Below are positions 1 to 7,527 of a DNA stretch of 32,141 nt, piece after piece. Positions within the stretch are counted from its first letter, which is position 1. Each line of letters starts with the position of its first letter. The notes beneath the pieces are model-generated. The model saw only the letters and a list, made by a program, of their open reading frames with translations. It ran no database searches and was not told the origin of the DNA. The position numbers and the translations under genes are program-made. Source of the stretch: Deltaproteobacteria bacterium (GTDB lineage: Bacteria; Desulfobacterota; Desulfobulbia; Desulfobulbales; Desulfurivibrionaceae); contig JAJZPC010000026.1 of assembly GCA_021811385.1 (NCBI GenBank), positions 1 through 32,141 on the forward strand. Direction: 5' to 3'.

Positions 1-555
1 AGGGAACCGCTGGGCAAGCCGGATGAAAAAGGACCAGTCCTCGCCCAGCTCCCCAGCTCCGAAACCGCCCACTTCGGCAAAGGCCTCGGTTTCCACGGCC
101 AGTGCCGAGGGGACCAGAAAGCACCAGCGGGCCAATCCGGCAAGGCATTGCCCTTCGATGGCCATGCCCGGCTCGGGGATACAAAACTCCCCGCCTCCGA
201 GCTGATCGCTGTTCCTGGTCACCCCATAGGCCACCGGATAACCGCGGGCCATGGTCCGCACCAGGCTTGCTACGTGGCCCTCCAGCCAGACATCGTCCGA
301 ATCCAGAAACATGACCACTTCGCCGCAGGCCGCAGCAACCCCGACGTTTCTCGCCAGTCCCGGCCCAAGACCGGAACGCCTTAGCAGCCGCACCCCAGGA
401 AAACGGGCAGCCACCAGGGTAGCGGTGTGGTCCGTCGAGCCATCGTCCACGACAATGATCTCGCTCACCGGGGTATCCTGCCCGACCACGCTGGCAATGG
501 CCCGGCAGGTCATCTCCGGCCGGTTTCTGGTGGGGATTACGCAACTGATCCGCAT
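1..555 (-). CDS. Glycosyltransferase family 2 (C-terminal part beyond window)
   Basis: The minus strand is open from ATG at 555 to the left edge (185 codons, no stop), so only the N-terminal part is present. It begins MRISCVIPTRNRPEMTCRAI and continues with EIIVVDDGSTDHT and later VVMFLDSDDVWLEGH. These are the nucleotide-sugar-binding strand, the DDGS turn and the DxD-type metal/UDP-binding motif (here DSDD) of GT-A fold family 2 enzymes. Such enzymes transfer a sugar from a nucleotide donor on the cytoplasmic side of the membrane; donor and acceptor cannot be read here. GAGGAA lies 12 nt upstream of the ATG, slightly far. An in-frame ATG at 636 would add 27 residues, but the family usually starts directly at the first beta strand, so 555 is preferred. 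Confidence 0.88.
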   Translation of the reverse strand, partial: MRISCVIPTRNRPEMTCRAIASVVGQDTPVSEIIVVDDGSTDHTATLVAARFPGVRLLRRSGLGPGLARNVGVAAACGEVVMFLDSDDVWLEGHVASLVRTMARGYPVAYGVTRNSDQLGGGEFCIPEPGMAIEGQCLAGLARWCFLVPSALAVETEAFAEVGGFGAGELGEDWSFFIRLAQRFP

Positions 556-914
556 AGCCGGTGGTGATTCCTCATGGATTTCCTGATGGTTGCGCTCTGC
601 GCCAGACAGAAAGACACCTTGTCCAGTTTTCAGCATAACACATAAAAAAGAGCTGCTCCAAGACTGAAGGGACAAGGCTAAAAAATAGGGTACATTTGGA
701 GAATCATTGCTGCCATGGGCCGGGATACAGGCAGGGTCTCGACCGATTTTCTCCTTGCCTTTCCATGCCCTGCCACATAGAATCACGAAATATTGAAACC
801 AACGAAAGAATGAAGAGTATCCCGAATTTCTTTTAACAGCAATCGGGGCAATCCTGACTGCGGGAAGCTCGGTTGCGCTACGCGGTCAAGTTACCCAAGC
901 CGTCAGGGGCAACC
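556..914. other. Intergenic region, divergent upstream regions
   Basis: This gap of about 360 nt lies between the divergent glycosyltransferase and SnoaL-like genes. No convincing protein or RNA gene was found. On the minus strand a weak sigma-70-like pair (TTGGAG ... TATGCT) lies upstream of the glycosyltransferase, and an open in-frame extension of that gene reaches ATG 636. No strong terminator or operator was seen. Confidence 0.5.
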
Positions 915-1289
915 ATGATCGATCACGCATTCGCTGACCACTTCGCAACGGACTGGATAGATTCCTGGAACACGCATGATCTTGCTCGGGTTCTGTCGCA
1001 TTACACCGACGATTTTGAAATGTCGTCACCTGTGGTCATCAAGGTGGCAGGTGAACCGTCAGGAACATTGCAGGGCAAGGAAGCCGTGGGCTCCTATTGG
1101 GCCAAGGCTCTTCAGCTGGTTCCCAATCTTCATTTCGAGTTGGTTGCCACGCTTGTCGGCGTAAACAGCATCACCCTCTACTACAACGGTGTCAGTGGCC
1201 CGGCTGCGGAGGTATTTCATTTCAATCAAGATGGTAAAGTTACGAGGGCATATGCGCATTACCGTCATTCCGGCGAAGGCCGGAGGTAA
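915..1289 (+). CDS. SnoaL-like / NTF2-fold polyketide-cyclase-type protein
   Basis: A 124-residue protein starting MIDHAFADHFATDWIDSWNT. The ATG at 915 is preceded by AGGGG at a 5-nt distance and suits the family better than the upstream in-frame ATG at 873. The pattern W-x-S-W-N-T-H-D, then HYTDDFEMSSPVV, GKEAVGSYW, and a final beta strand VFHFNQDGKVTRAYAHY is that of the small alpha+beta-barrel SnoaL/NTF2-like fold. Members bind a small hydrophobic ligand, but many have no known reaction, so no substrate is assigned. The last eight residues (RHSGEGRR) and the TAA stop are encoded by the left arm of a dispersed palindromic repeat, which suggests the original C-terminus was altered by repeat insertion. 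It is transcribed alone, convergent with the next gene. Confidence 0.75.
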   Translation: MIDHAFADHFATDWIDSWNTHDLARVLSHYTDDFEMSSPVVIKVAGEPSGTLQGKEAVGSYWAKALQLVPNLHFELVATLVGVNSITLYYNGVSGPAAEVFHFNQDGKVTRAYAHYRHSGEGRR

Positions 1290-1360
1290 GCGAGCGAAGC
1301 GAGACTCCGATCCAAGGAAGTTTGCTTTTTCTGGACCCCGGCTTTCGCCGGGGTGACGAC
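1262..1360. repeat. Dispersed palindromic repeat (REP/MITE-like)
   Basis: The left end has GTCATTCCGGCGAAGGCCGG and the right end CCCCGGCTTTCGCCGGGGTG followed by ACGAC. The ends are imperfect inverted copies of each other, and each is itself a short hairpin. The core contains AGCGAGCGAAGCGAG. The minus strand reads as HPGESRGP ... PPAFAGMT, a nonsense peptide signature familiar from a repeat family found in many proteobacterial genomes (recalled knowledge, not checked). The left arm overlaps the 3' end of the SnoaL-like gene and supplies its stop codon. Confidence 0.8.
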
Positions 1361-1400
1361 ACAAACACGAAAAACATTTCCGGAACCGTCAAACTCTATT

Positions 1401-1424
1401 GCCCCCCCGCAAAGCCGGGGGGGC
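1401..1424. terminator. GC-only stem-loop between convergent genes
   Basis: G followed by seven C (1401-1408) pairs with seven G followed by C (1417-1424) around an 8-nt loop. It lies 28 nt beyond the stop of the minus-strand AhpD-like gene and downstream of the SnoaL-like gene, so it could end transcription from both sides. No U-rich tract follows on either strand, so this is a probable rather than a typical intrinsic terminator. Confidence 0.45.
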
Positions 1425-1452
1425 TGCTCTTCAGTCAGCTGCCTTGCTGCTA

Positions 1453-1992
1453 TCAACCAACCATGCAGTTTTGATCCATCTGAAAAACCTGCATCATGAT
1501 GGCGTGATCGATCATGCTGACCCCGTGGGCCAGGGCGTCTACCATGTCCCGGTCCTCCCAGCCCATCGCCTTGAGCCCTTGGACCTCCTCCGCGGACACG
1601 GAGCCGGGGGCTTTGACCGCCTTGACGACAAAGGCCAACATGGCGCTTTCGTTCTCTTCGAGCAGTGACTGGGACGGGTCAGCCTCCATTTTGCGGATAT
1701 CAGCCTCCTCGACCCCCTGCTTTTTCAAGATATGTCTGTTGAGATCCAGACAGAAACCGTAGCCAAGATTATGGGCCACCAGGTAACGGATGTGCGCCAG
1801 CAAGGCAAAGCTCAATGTCGGATGCTTCGCGAAATACTCGACTCTCCGGAGCTGCAGTTCAAAGAGGGCCGGGCTGGCGCTCATCATCTCCAAGGGCCTG
1901 GGGATGATGCCAATTCTTTTCATATACAGGTCATAGCCTTCCTTAATAATGCCTTCCGCGTTTTCGGGTGAAACCGTGCTGATCAGCGCCAT
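1453..1992 (-). CDS. AhpD-like / carboxymuconolactone decarboxylase family protein
   Basis: A 179-residue all-helical protein. The ATG at 1992 has a strong Shine-Dalgarno site (AAAGGAG, 7 nt spacing). The central segment LSFALLAHIRYLVAHNLGYG, followed by FCLDLNRHILKKQGVEEADI, corresponds to the AhpD/CMD core. In AhpD-like peroxidases that core carries a CxxC pair and a His for thiol-dependent peroxide reduction. Here only the second Cys (about residue 81) is present and the first position (about 78) is Tyr, so the normal dithiol chemistry is not possible; the His at about 87 may be retained. It is divergent from a LysR regulator, which is the obvious candidate for its control. The fold is likely, but the activity is unknown. 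Confidence 0.72.
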   Translation of the reverse strand: MALISTVSPENAEGIIKEGYDLYMKRIGIIPRPLEMMSASPALFELQLRRVEYFAKHPTLSFALLAHIRYLVAHNLGYGFCLDLNRHILKKQGVEEADIRKMEADPSQSLLEENESAMLAFVVKAVKAPGSVSAEEVQGLKAMGWEDRDMVDALAHGVSMIDHAIMMQVFQMDQNCMVG

Positions 1993-2145
1993 GTGGGTCT
2001 CCTTTCAGTATGTGCCGAGGGAAATGGGCTGCCCGTGCTGGTCACCGGCAGTCCGCGTTGTTTCTGCTTGGAAAATACGGCGGCCGATTGTACAAGTAAA
2101 ATGAATTTAAATAATCATATCGATAAGGATTGGTAATCCACCTGC
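1993..2145. promoter_or_regulatory. Divergent promoter region of the AhpD-like and LysR genes
   Basis: A 153-nt region between divergent genes, AT-rich only near the LysR start. An ATGA...TCAT imperfect dyad (ATGAATTTAAATAATCAT, 2101-2118) has the size and AT content of a LysR-type site and overlaps where the regulator's own promoter should be. No clear -35/-10 pair was recognised. The operator reading is inference from position. Confidence 0.3.
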
Positions 2146-3063
2146 ATGAACCACCTGGAAGTCAAGCATCTCCGAATGATCTGCACCATTGCGGAAACCG
2201 GCAATATGACCAAGGCGGCGGCAAGGCTGTGCATTTCCCAATCCGCGCTCAGCCAACAGCTCAAGGATATTGAAGGCAAGCTCAAGGTAGACCTGTTTTT
2301 CCGGACCCGGAAAGTCATGCTCCTCACCCCCATCGGCAAAAAACTTCTGGAGTCGGCGCAACAGGTCATCCTGACGCTCGAGGATGCGGAGCTTGAGATC
2401 GCCAAGATCGTCTCCGGCGAGCAGGGAGAACTCAAGGTCGGCATCCAATGCATCTTCTGCTATAAATGGCTGCCCGGCGTCATACGATTCTTCCAAAAGA
2501 AATTTCCCAACATCGAGTTCGAGATCGGCACCTCCACTGACCTGGCCACTGATCTGGAAAGCAAGAAATTTGACTTCATCATCACCGCGGCAACCGTGCC
2601 GGATGAGCAATACACCTATGTGCCGTTATTTGCAGACCAGCTGGTCTGCATCATGCCCGCCGATCATCCCTTGCGCGCCCGCGCCTGTGTACAGTACGAG
2701 GATTTCGGCAGGTTCAACCTGATATCGCATAGCGAAAAGGGAGCCAGCCGGTTTTACCAGCTTGCCCTCAAACCAAAGGGGCTGGAGCCCAAACGGTTCA
2801 TGACGGTCGGCCAACCCCACGCCATTGTCGAAATGGTGGCGTCGGGGTTCGGTCTCGGGGTTTTTCCGCGATGGGCGCTGAACAGCTCCCTTGAAACAAC
2901 CGGCATTACGGCCCGCCCCATCACCAAAGGCGGACTGCCGGTGACCTGGTATGCAACATTTTTAAAAAACAGCCAAATCCCGGTATTCCAGCAGGAATTT
3001 ATCAACATTATCAGCAAGATGAACATGGAAGACTGGGCAGCCCCACTACCGGAAAGGACGTGA
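2146..3063 (+). CDS. LysR family transcriptional regulator (MetR-like)
   Basis: A 305-residue LysR-type regulator. An N-terminal winged helix-turn-helix (about residues 3-62, with MTKAAARLCISQSALSQQLK as recognition region) is followed by a periplasmic-binding-protein-like effector domain (about 90-290). The start MNHLEVKHLRMICTIAETGN and the segment LKVGIQCIFCYKWLPGV resemble the arrangement in MetR-type LysR proteins, but the ligand cannot be named from this. The Shine-Dalgarno site is weak. It is transcribed away from the AhpD-like gene, the classic layout for a LysR regulator and its target. Eleven bases after its stop an unused ATG precedes the molybdopterin gene, so the two plus-strand genes may be cotranscribed. 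Confidence 0.9.
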   Translation: MNHLEVKHLRMICTIAETGNMTKAAARLCISQSALSQQLKDIEGKLKVDLFFRTRKVMLLTPIGKKLLESAQQVILTLEDAELEIAKIVSGEQGELKVGIQCIFCYKWLPGVIRFFQKKFPNIEFEIGTSTDLATDLESKKFDFIITAATVPDEQYTYVPLFADQLVCIMPADHPLRARACVQYEDFGRFNLISHSEKGASRFYQLALKPKGLEPKRFMTVGQPHAIVEMVASGFGLGVFPRWALNSSLETTGITARPITKGGLPVTWYATFLKNSQIPVFQQEFINIISKMNMEDWAAPLPERT

Positions 3064-3138
3064 GGCCTTGACTTCCGCCTTACGGAAATGGCAACTGATC
3101 GCTGTTCCACTTACATTCCTCTATTCCGAGCTTGTATC

Positions 3139-4815
3139 ATGACGAACTTTTTTTGCAGTAAAGACTGTCCTGATCTCTGCGGAGTGCGCGTTGAATCCGC
3201 TGGCGGCCGCCACTCCTTTCACGGTCTGCCGGAAAAATGGAGCGATCCCGGATTTGTCTGTGCGAAATTCAGGATCTTTGCCGAAAGGGAGATCAACAAC
3301 GGCCTGAAATCCTGGCAGCTTGTGGATGGCGCCAAAAGGCCCCTGTTGTCGGATGCGGAGGCCATCGAGGCGCTGGCGGCTTTTCTGGCCCCATTTCGGG
3401 ACAAAAAGATTCTGTATCTGCGGGGTTCAGGCAGCCTGGCCTATAATATGGCCTGCTGGGATCTACTGTTCGCGGGTTTCAACAACTGCTGGGGCGTCTC
3501 CGGCGGCCCCTGCGACGACACCGGTTGCGATGCCGACGGGGCGGATTTCGGGGCGCTGATCAATCCGGAGATCACCAATCTGGAACAGGCCGACACCATC
3601 ATCCTCTACGGGAAAAATGCCCGTTCCACCAGCCAGCACCTCTACGCCTATCTGAAAACGCTCAAAAAACAGGGCAAGAAGATCATCTACCTTGACCCGG
3701 TAAAGACAAAAACCGCCGGGCTTGCGGACCGGTACATCATGATCAATCCGGCCTGCGACGGTCTGCTGGCCTGCGCCCTGCTTACCGGATTGGGACATGA
3801 GAACGGACACGACATCGGACCCTTGCTGGCAAGGGCCGGGGTGAGCCAGGATGATTTCGAATATCTGCTTGCCTGTCTGCAAAACGGGAGAACAGCGCAC
3901 ATCAAGGGCGTCAGCATCCAGCGGCATGGCAACGGCATGAATGCCTACCGCTGGATCAACCGGCTGGCGGTCAAAACCGGCAGCATGGACCTGCTCTATT
4001 TCGGGCATCCCTCCAAACGGCGCTGGGAAAAGCCCGACGCCGTCTTTGCGGGCAGAATTGCGGTGGAGAGGCTTGCCGAGGCCCTGGCCAAGGGCGAATT
4101 TGACCTCTATGTCAATGTGGCCGCCAACCCGGCCATGACCTATCCGGACAGCAACAGGTGGCAGGAAGGGCTTTCCCGCACCCCTACCCTGGTAATCGAC
4201 ACCAACCATTGCCGGACTGCCGAACAGGCTGATTTTTTTCTGAAGGTGGGCGGGATGTTCGCCCAGAGTGATTTCATGGGCAGCTATTTTTTCAGCCATG
4301 AGTATGCCAGGGACAGCCTGACCTCCGAGCTGAGCGATGTGGCCGCCGCCCGGATGCTGGCCGACAGGCTTGGCCTCGATCTCCGGCTCAAGGAGCAGGC
4401 GCGGGTCGGACGGATTGCCGATGTGCCGCAACGGGAGTACCGGACCGGGGCGCTGCCGCTGGTGATGCCGGAAACGAGCGACCGATTTCAGCTCCTCACC
4501 GCTTCCCATCATGGCTACATCAACTCTCAGATCCTGGCCGGCATGGAGCAGGGGTTGCAGGTCATCCATGTCAACACCGTCGATGCGGCCAGGCTGGGCA
4601 TCAGCACCGGGGACGATGTCCGGGTTTCCGGGCCCGCCGGGGCGTTTATTGCCGCGGCTCTGGTTACCGACGGCATTGCGCCCAACACGGTCATGTGCTG
4701 GAAGAATATCCCCATGAAAGAGGGGGTGAGCAACTGCGCCATCCCCGCCCAGGTGACGGATTCCGGTTCCGGTCTTGCCTATTACACGGTTTTTGTCGAT
4801 CTGCACAAGGTGTGA
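3139..4815 (+). CDS. Molybdopterin-dependent oxidoreductase (DMSO reductase superfamily, short type)
   Basis: A 558-residue protein starting MTNFFCSKDCPDLCGVRV. Cys 6, 10, 14 and a fourth in GFVCAKF (about 41) form the N-terminal [4Fe-4S] site. The middle holds the pterin-binding Rossmann segments (ILYLRGSGSLAYNM, DTIILYGKNARST, KKIIYLDPVKT). The C-terminal beta-barrel holds the dinucleotide-binding region (about 440-558, LTASHHGYINSQ ... VNTVDAARLGI ... GDDVRVSGPAG). The likely metal-ligand region is VSGGPCDDTGCD. There is no Tat or Sec signal, so it is cytoplasmic. At about 560 residues it is short for the superfamily, and no iron-sulfur or membrane partner subunit lies nearby; its substrate is unknown. 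The start at 3139 was chosen because the cluster begins there; ATG 3088 would add 17 residues lacking family character. Confidence 0.85.
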   Translation: MTNFFCSKDCPDLCGVRVESAGGRHSFHGLPEKWSDPGFVCAKFRIFAEREINNGLKSWQLVDGAKRPLLSDAEAIEALAAFLAPFRDKKILYLRGSGSLAYNMACWDLLFAGFNNCWGVSGGPCDDTGCDADGADFGALINPEITNLEQADTIILYGKNARSTSQHLYAYLKTLKKQGKKIIYLDPVKTKTAGLADRYIMINPACDGLLACALLTGLGHENGHDIGPLLARAGVSQDDFEYLLACLQNGRTAHIKGVSIQRHGNGMNAYRWINRLAVKTGSMDLLYFGHPSKRRWEKPDAVFAGRIAVERLAEALAKGEFDLYVNVAANPAMTYPDSNRWQEGLSRTPTLVIDTNHCRTAEQADFFLKVGGMFAQSDFMGSYFFSHEYARDSLTSELSDVAAARMLADRLGLDLRLKEQARVGRIADVPQREYRTGALPLVMPETSDRFQLLTASHHGYINSQILAGMEQGLQVIHVNTVDAARLGISTGDDVRVSGPAGAFIAAALVTDGIAPNTVMCWKNIPMKEGVSNCAIPAQVTDSGSGLAYYTVFVDLHKV

Positions 4816-5042
4816 CAGGGGAGAAATGGCGGCGTTCCTCCGCCATCCATTATTTTCTCCATGAGTCGAACGAACCCCGGCAGGTTCGCGCACCCCAGGA
4901 TCCGCTTGCCCAGATCCTCGCGGTCAAGGGCGAACATGGCGACGTACTCTTCAAACGAACGTCCCCACGGCACGATGCGGTCAAGACTGAACGACATCCC
5001 GGCGCCCTGCCCGCCGTCGGCCGGTTTCATCGCCGCGCCCAT
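4782..5042 (-). pseudogene. Truncated SAM-dependent methyltransferase-like remnant
   Basis: An 86-codon frame whose ATG (5042) overlaps the stop of the metallo-hydrolase gene as TGATG. From the internal Met at 4997 it reads MSFSLDRIVPWGRSFEEYVA, then MFALDREDLGKRILGCA. From memory this is the conserved start of a family of SAM-dependent methyltransferase-like proteins, which continue with a Gly-rich SAM-binding motif just after the Cys. Here similarity stops at about 4887 and the frame continues with unrelated residues (NLPGFVRLMEKIMDGGG...) into the antisense of the molybdopterin gene's 3' end. The SAM-binding and catalytic parts are therefore missing. It could still be translated by coupling to the upstream gene. 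It reads as a deletion relic, though a genuine short peptide cannot be excluded. Confidence 0.6.
4820..4860 (+). terminator. Possible stem-loop after the molybdopterin gene
   Basis: Two nested stems, GGAGAAA/TTTCTCC outside and TGGCGG/CCGCCA inside, start 4 nt after the stop codon at 4815. The 3' side is TTTTCTCC, which is only weakly U-rich. It also lies inside the antisense remnant reading frame. Position suggests a terminator; the sequence alone is not decisive. Confidence 0.35.
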
Positions 5043-5959
5043 CACTTCTTGAGGTATTTCCCCTGCAAATTCGCACCGATAAGCCAGACGCCCTCGGCCC
5101 GCTTGGGCAGGGTCTTCACCAACTCGGCCGTCAGCGCCTGGACGTCGGCGCCCTGGGCGGCCAGCTCCTTTGCTTGCCGGTCGAACTGCAGGAGGTATTG
5201 CTTCATGTCCGCCAGATCCTTCTTGCCGGACAGGGGGCCGTGCCCCGGGATGATCGCCTCGACCTCCATGGCCTGGAGGTCGTCCAGCTCGCCGCACCAC
5301 TCCTCGATATTCCCCTCGGCCAGATACGGATGGTAATCCGTGAACAGGATATCGCCGGCAAAGAGGACTTTCTTGTCCGGCAGATAGACCAAGGTGTCGC
5401 CATCGGTGTGGGAGGGGCGGGCGTGGCGGAGTTCGACGAGCTGGCCGCCGAGGTCGATGGTCATGCGGTCGCCATAGCTCAGCACCGGATAGGCGATGGA
5501 GGTGCCCTTCATGTCCGCGGGAGTCAGGCCGTACTGGCCGATATTCTTGAGGGTGGACTCGGCGCTTCCGGCCATGGCCTGCCTGTCGTTCTCCTGGGCG
5601 ATTACCACCGCACCCAGCTTGACGAACTCGGCATTGCCGAAGGCGTGATCGAGATGATAGTGGGTGTTGATCACGTACCTGATAGGCTTTTTGGAGACGG
5701 CCCGGATGGCCTTGATGAACCGCTTGGCCTCCTTGGCGGAGATCAGCGTATCGACGACCGCAATGCCGTCGCGGCCGACGATGATGCCGGCGTTGGCCCC
5801 GAAGCTGTTGTCCTTGGAACTCTGCTTGGTGTCCACAAAGGCGTAGACATTCTCGGCGATCCGCGTCAGCTTGTCCGCGGCCAGGGCCGGGCTGCCGAGC
5901 AGAGACCACATTAGACAGAACAAAACGATCTTGCTTGGAAGGGTGAGACGTTTATGCAT
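5042..5959 (-). CDS. Exported metallo-beta-lactamase-fold hydrolase
   Basis: A 305-residue protein. The ATG at 5959 follows AAAGAGG (6-7 nt spacing) and starts a Sec signal peptide (MHKRLT..., hydrophobic core at about 10-23, cleavage after SPALA-A near 27). The mature part has the full binuclear zinc set: His100, His102, Asp104 and His105 in NTHYHLDHAFGN, His184 in PSHTDGDT, Asp203 in FAGDILF and His240 in IPGHGPLSG. This is the layout of periplasmic MBL-fold hydrolases of the glyoxalase II / SoxH / quinoprotein-relay type rather than a confirmed beta-lactamase; the substrate is unknown. Upstream codons open to 6250 are not used, since they lack a ribosome site and would bury the signal peptide. 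Its stop overlaps the methyltransferase remnant. Confidence 0.88.
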   Translation of the reverse strand: MHKRLTLPSKIVLFCLMWSLLGSPALAADKLTRIAENVYAFVDTKQSSKDNSFGANAGIIVGRDGIAVVDTLISAKEAKRFIKAIRAVSKKPIRYVINTHYHLDHAFGNAEFVKLGAVVIAQENDRQAMAGSAESTLKNIGQYGLTPADMKGTSIAYPVLSYGDRMTIDLGGQLVELRHARPSHTDGDTLVYLPDKKVLFAGDILFTDYHPYLAEGNIEEWCGELDDLQAMEVEAIIPGHGPLSGKKDLADMKQYLLQFDRQAKELAAQGADVQALTAELVKTLPKRAEGVWLIGANLQGKYLKK

Positions 5960-6378
5960 CGGTATCCTCTTTCGTATGGGGGAAATTTGATTGGCCGCGC
6001 CTCCCGTGCCGGGGCACGCATTTGCTCCGCCTTGGGCAACTCCGCCGCTTGTGGCCGGCAAAAGGACGCCTTCACAACCAGCAGGCGCGGTTCGGAATAA
6101 TTGTAAACCAATAGCCAAGCTCTTTATAGGAAAAAATATCTTTCCGAAAACAAGAAATGACCGGACCATGATTCCTTGGAATCCCCAGGCGGTGCCCCCT
6201 TCCGAAACAGGGGATTCGACGGGCCGGCTCCCGGCAAAACAACTTGACACGGAACCGCCTTAGGCGTACGGATTTAACGTACAATGAGGCGGGGCAGCAA
6301 CGAGAATACCTCCGCCACGAAAGCACGCCCCAGACAGACAGCGCCCCCAAATTTCATCCATGACAAGGAACCAGAGCC
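5960..6378. other. Intergenic region between divergent hydrolase and aminotransferase genes
   Basis: A 419-nt gap without a supportable gene. It holds a small stem-loop CGTGCC-GG-GGCACG (6005-6018), an inverted repeat GAATCCCC/GGGGATTC (6179-6186 and 6210-6217), and on the minus strand a TATAAA hexamer (6128-6123) that could serve as the -10 of the hydrolase promoter, although no good -35 is spaced correctly. The aminotransferase promoter candidate is listed separately. Confidence 0.5.
6244..6285 (+). promoter_or_regulatory. Candidate promoter and inverted-repeat operator of the aminotransferase gene
   Basis: A consensus TTGACA (6244-6249) is followed 17 nt later by TACGGA, a poor -10. Overlapping that position is an inverted repeat GTACG-N7-CGTAC (6266-6282), so a repressor bound there would cover the polymerase site. 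The -35 is clear; the -10 and the operator role are inference. Confidence 0.35.
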
Positions 6379-7527
6379 ATGGCAATTCTCCAATCGCAAC
6401 GCCACCTGTTCGATATCCCGGAAGATGTCGCCTATTTCAACTGCGCCTACAACTCCCCGCAACTGAATGCTTCCCGCGACCGCTTGCGGCTTGGCGCCGA
6501 CTCCAAAAGCCATCCGTGGGAACGAATGCCGGACGATTTTTTCCGCGATGCGGAAACGATTCGCGGGTTGGCCTCCGCCATCTTCGGCGGGGACGCGGAT
6601 GGGTACGCGATTGTGCCTGCGGCAAGTTACGGCCTGAGCACCGCGGCCAGGGCAATCGAGCCGCGCCTCCGGCCGGGGGACGGCATTCTCGTCATGGAAG
6701 AGGAGTTCCCGAGCAACTATCTGCCGTGGCAACGGGCGGCGCGGGAATCGGGCGCCGAAATCGTGGTTGTGCCGACCCCGGCGCATGGGGACTGGACGCG
6801 GGCGATCCTCGAAAGGCTGAACAAGGCCGTTCGCGTGGTCGCGGTTTCGAGTTGCCACTGGACCAACGGGGCGTATCTTGATCTCGAGGGTATCGGCAAG
6901 GCATGTCGCGGGATTGACTCCCTGTTCGCCATCGATGCCACGCAATCCCTGGCCGCCATGCCGTTGTCCATTGACGCGGTGCAGCCTGACTTTCTTGTTG
7001 CGGCCGGGTACAAGTGGCTCCTTTGCCCGTACGGCTTCAGCCTGGCGTATGTCTCGCCAAGGTGGCGCGATGCCCGCCCTCTGGAGGAGACCTGGATGGC
7101 GCGGGACAATGCCGAGGACTTCACCTCCCTGGTCAAGTACTCAAACACCTATCTGCCTGGAGCACGCCGGTTTGACGTCGGGGAAAAATGCACGGCCACC
7201 ATCCTCCCGGGGGCCGTGGCCGCACTGGAACAGATCAGGCAATGGGGAGTGCCTGCGATTGCGGAATCCCTAGCGGCGATCAATGCCCGGATCGCAGGGC
7301 ATTTAGAACAACTGGGATTCCGGTTGCCCTCCCCATCGCAACGGTGCCCGCACATGCTTGGCGCCCGGTTGCCGGACGGGTTCACGGGCAATCTGGTCGC
7401 CGAGCTGAAAATGAAGAACATCTTCATCAGTCAACGGGGAAATGCCCTGCGGTTCGCCCCCCATCTGCACGTTACCGACCGCGACATCGACAGGCTCCTT
7501 GAATCGCTGGATCGGATAGTTCAATGA
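6379..7527 (+). CDS. Class V aminotransferase (PLP-dependent, cysteine desulfurase-like fold)
   Basis: A 382-residue cytoplasmic protein with AAGGAA 9 nt before its ATG. The fold-type I pattern of class V enzymes is clear: cofactor Asp186 and Gln189 in AIDATQSLAA, and the Schiff-base Lys212 in VAAGYKWLLCPYG. The N-terminal YFNCAYNSPQ and the C-terminal IFISQRGNALRFAPHLHVTD also fit. It lacks the Cys-containing flexible loop needed to call it a sulfur-mobilising IscS/NifS enzyme, so it is better placed with the isopenicillin-N-epimerase/selenocysteine-lyase-like branch; the substrate is unknown. The stop TGA overlaps the next ATG (ATGA), so the aminotransferase and the DUF2784 membrane protein are translated from one message. 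Confidence 0.87.
   Translation: MAILQSQRHLFDIPEDVAYFNCAYNSPQLNASRDRLRLGADSKSHPWERMPDDFFRDAETIRGLASAIFGGDADGYAIVPAASYGLSTAARAIEPRLRPGDGILVMEEEFPSNYLPWQRAARESGAEIVVVPTPAHGDWTRAILERLNKAVRVVAVSSCHWTNGAYLDLEGIGKACRGIDSLFAIDATQSLAAMPLSIDAVQPDFLVAAGYKWLLCPYGFSLAYVSPRWRDARPLEETWMARDNAEDFTSLVKYSNTYLPGARRFDVGEKCTATILPGAVAALEQIRQWGVPAIAESLAAINARIAGHLEQLGFRLPSPSQRCPHMLGARLPDGFTGNLVAELKMKNIFISQRGNALRFAPHLHVTDRDIDRLLESLDRIVQ

Noticed and set aside
1059-1364. Peptide with HPGESRGP and FAGMT on the minus strand
   Set aside because: It is a known nonsense translation of a dispersed repeat, not a gene.
3463-4893. A 476-codon frame antisense to the molybdopterin gene
   Set aside because: It lacks family motifs, while the plus strand carries the iron-sulfur Cys set and pterin-binding regions.
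5960-6250. A 97-residue N-terminal extension of the metallo-hydrolase
   Set aside because: It would place the signal peptide in the middle of the protein and has no ribosome site.
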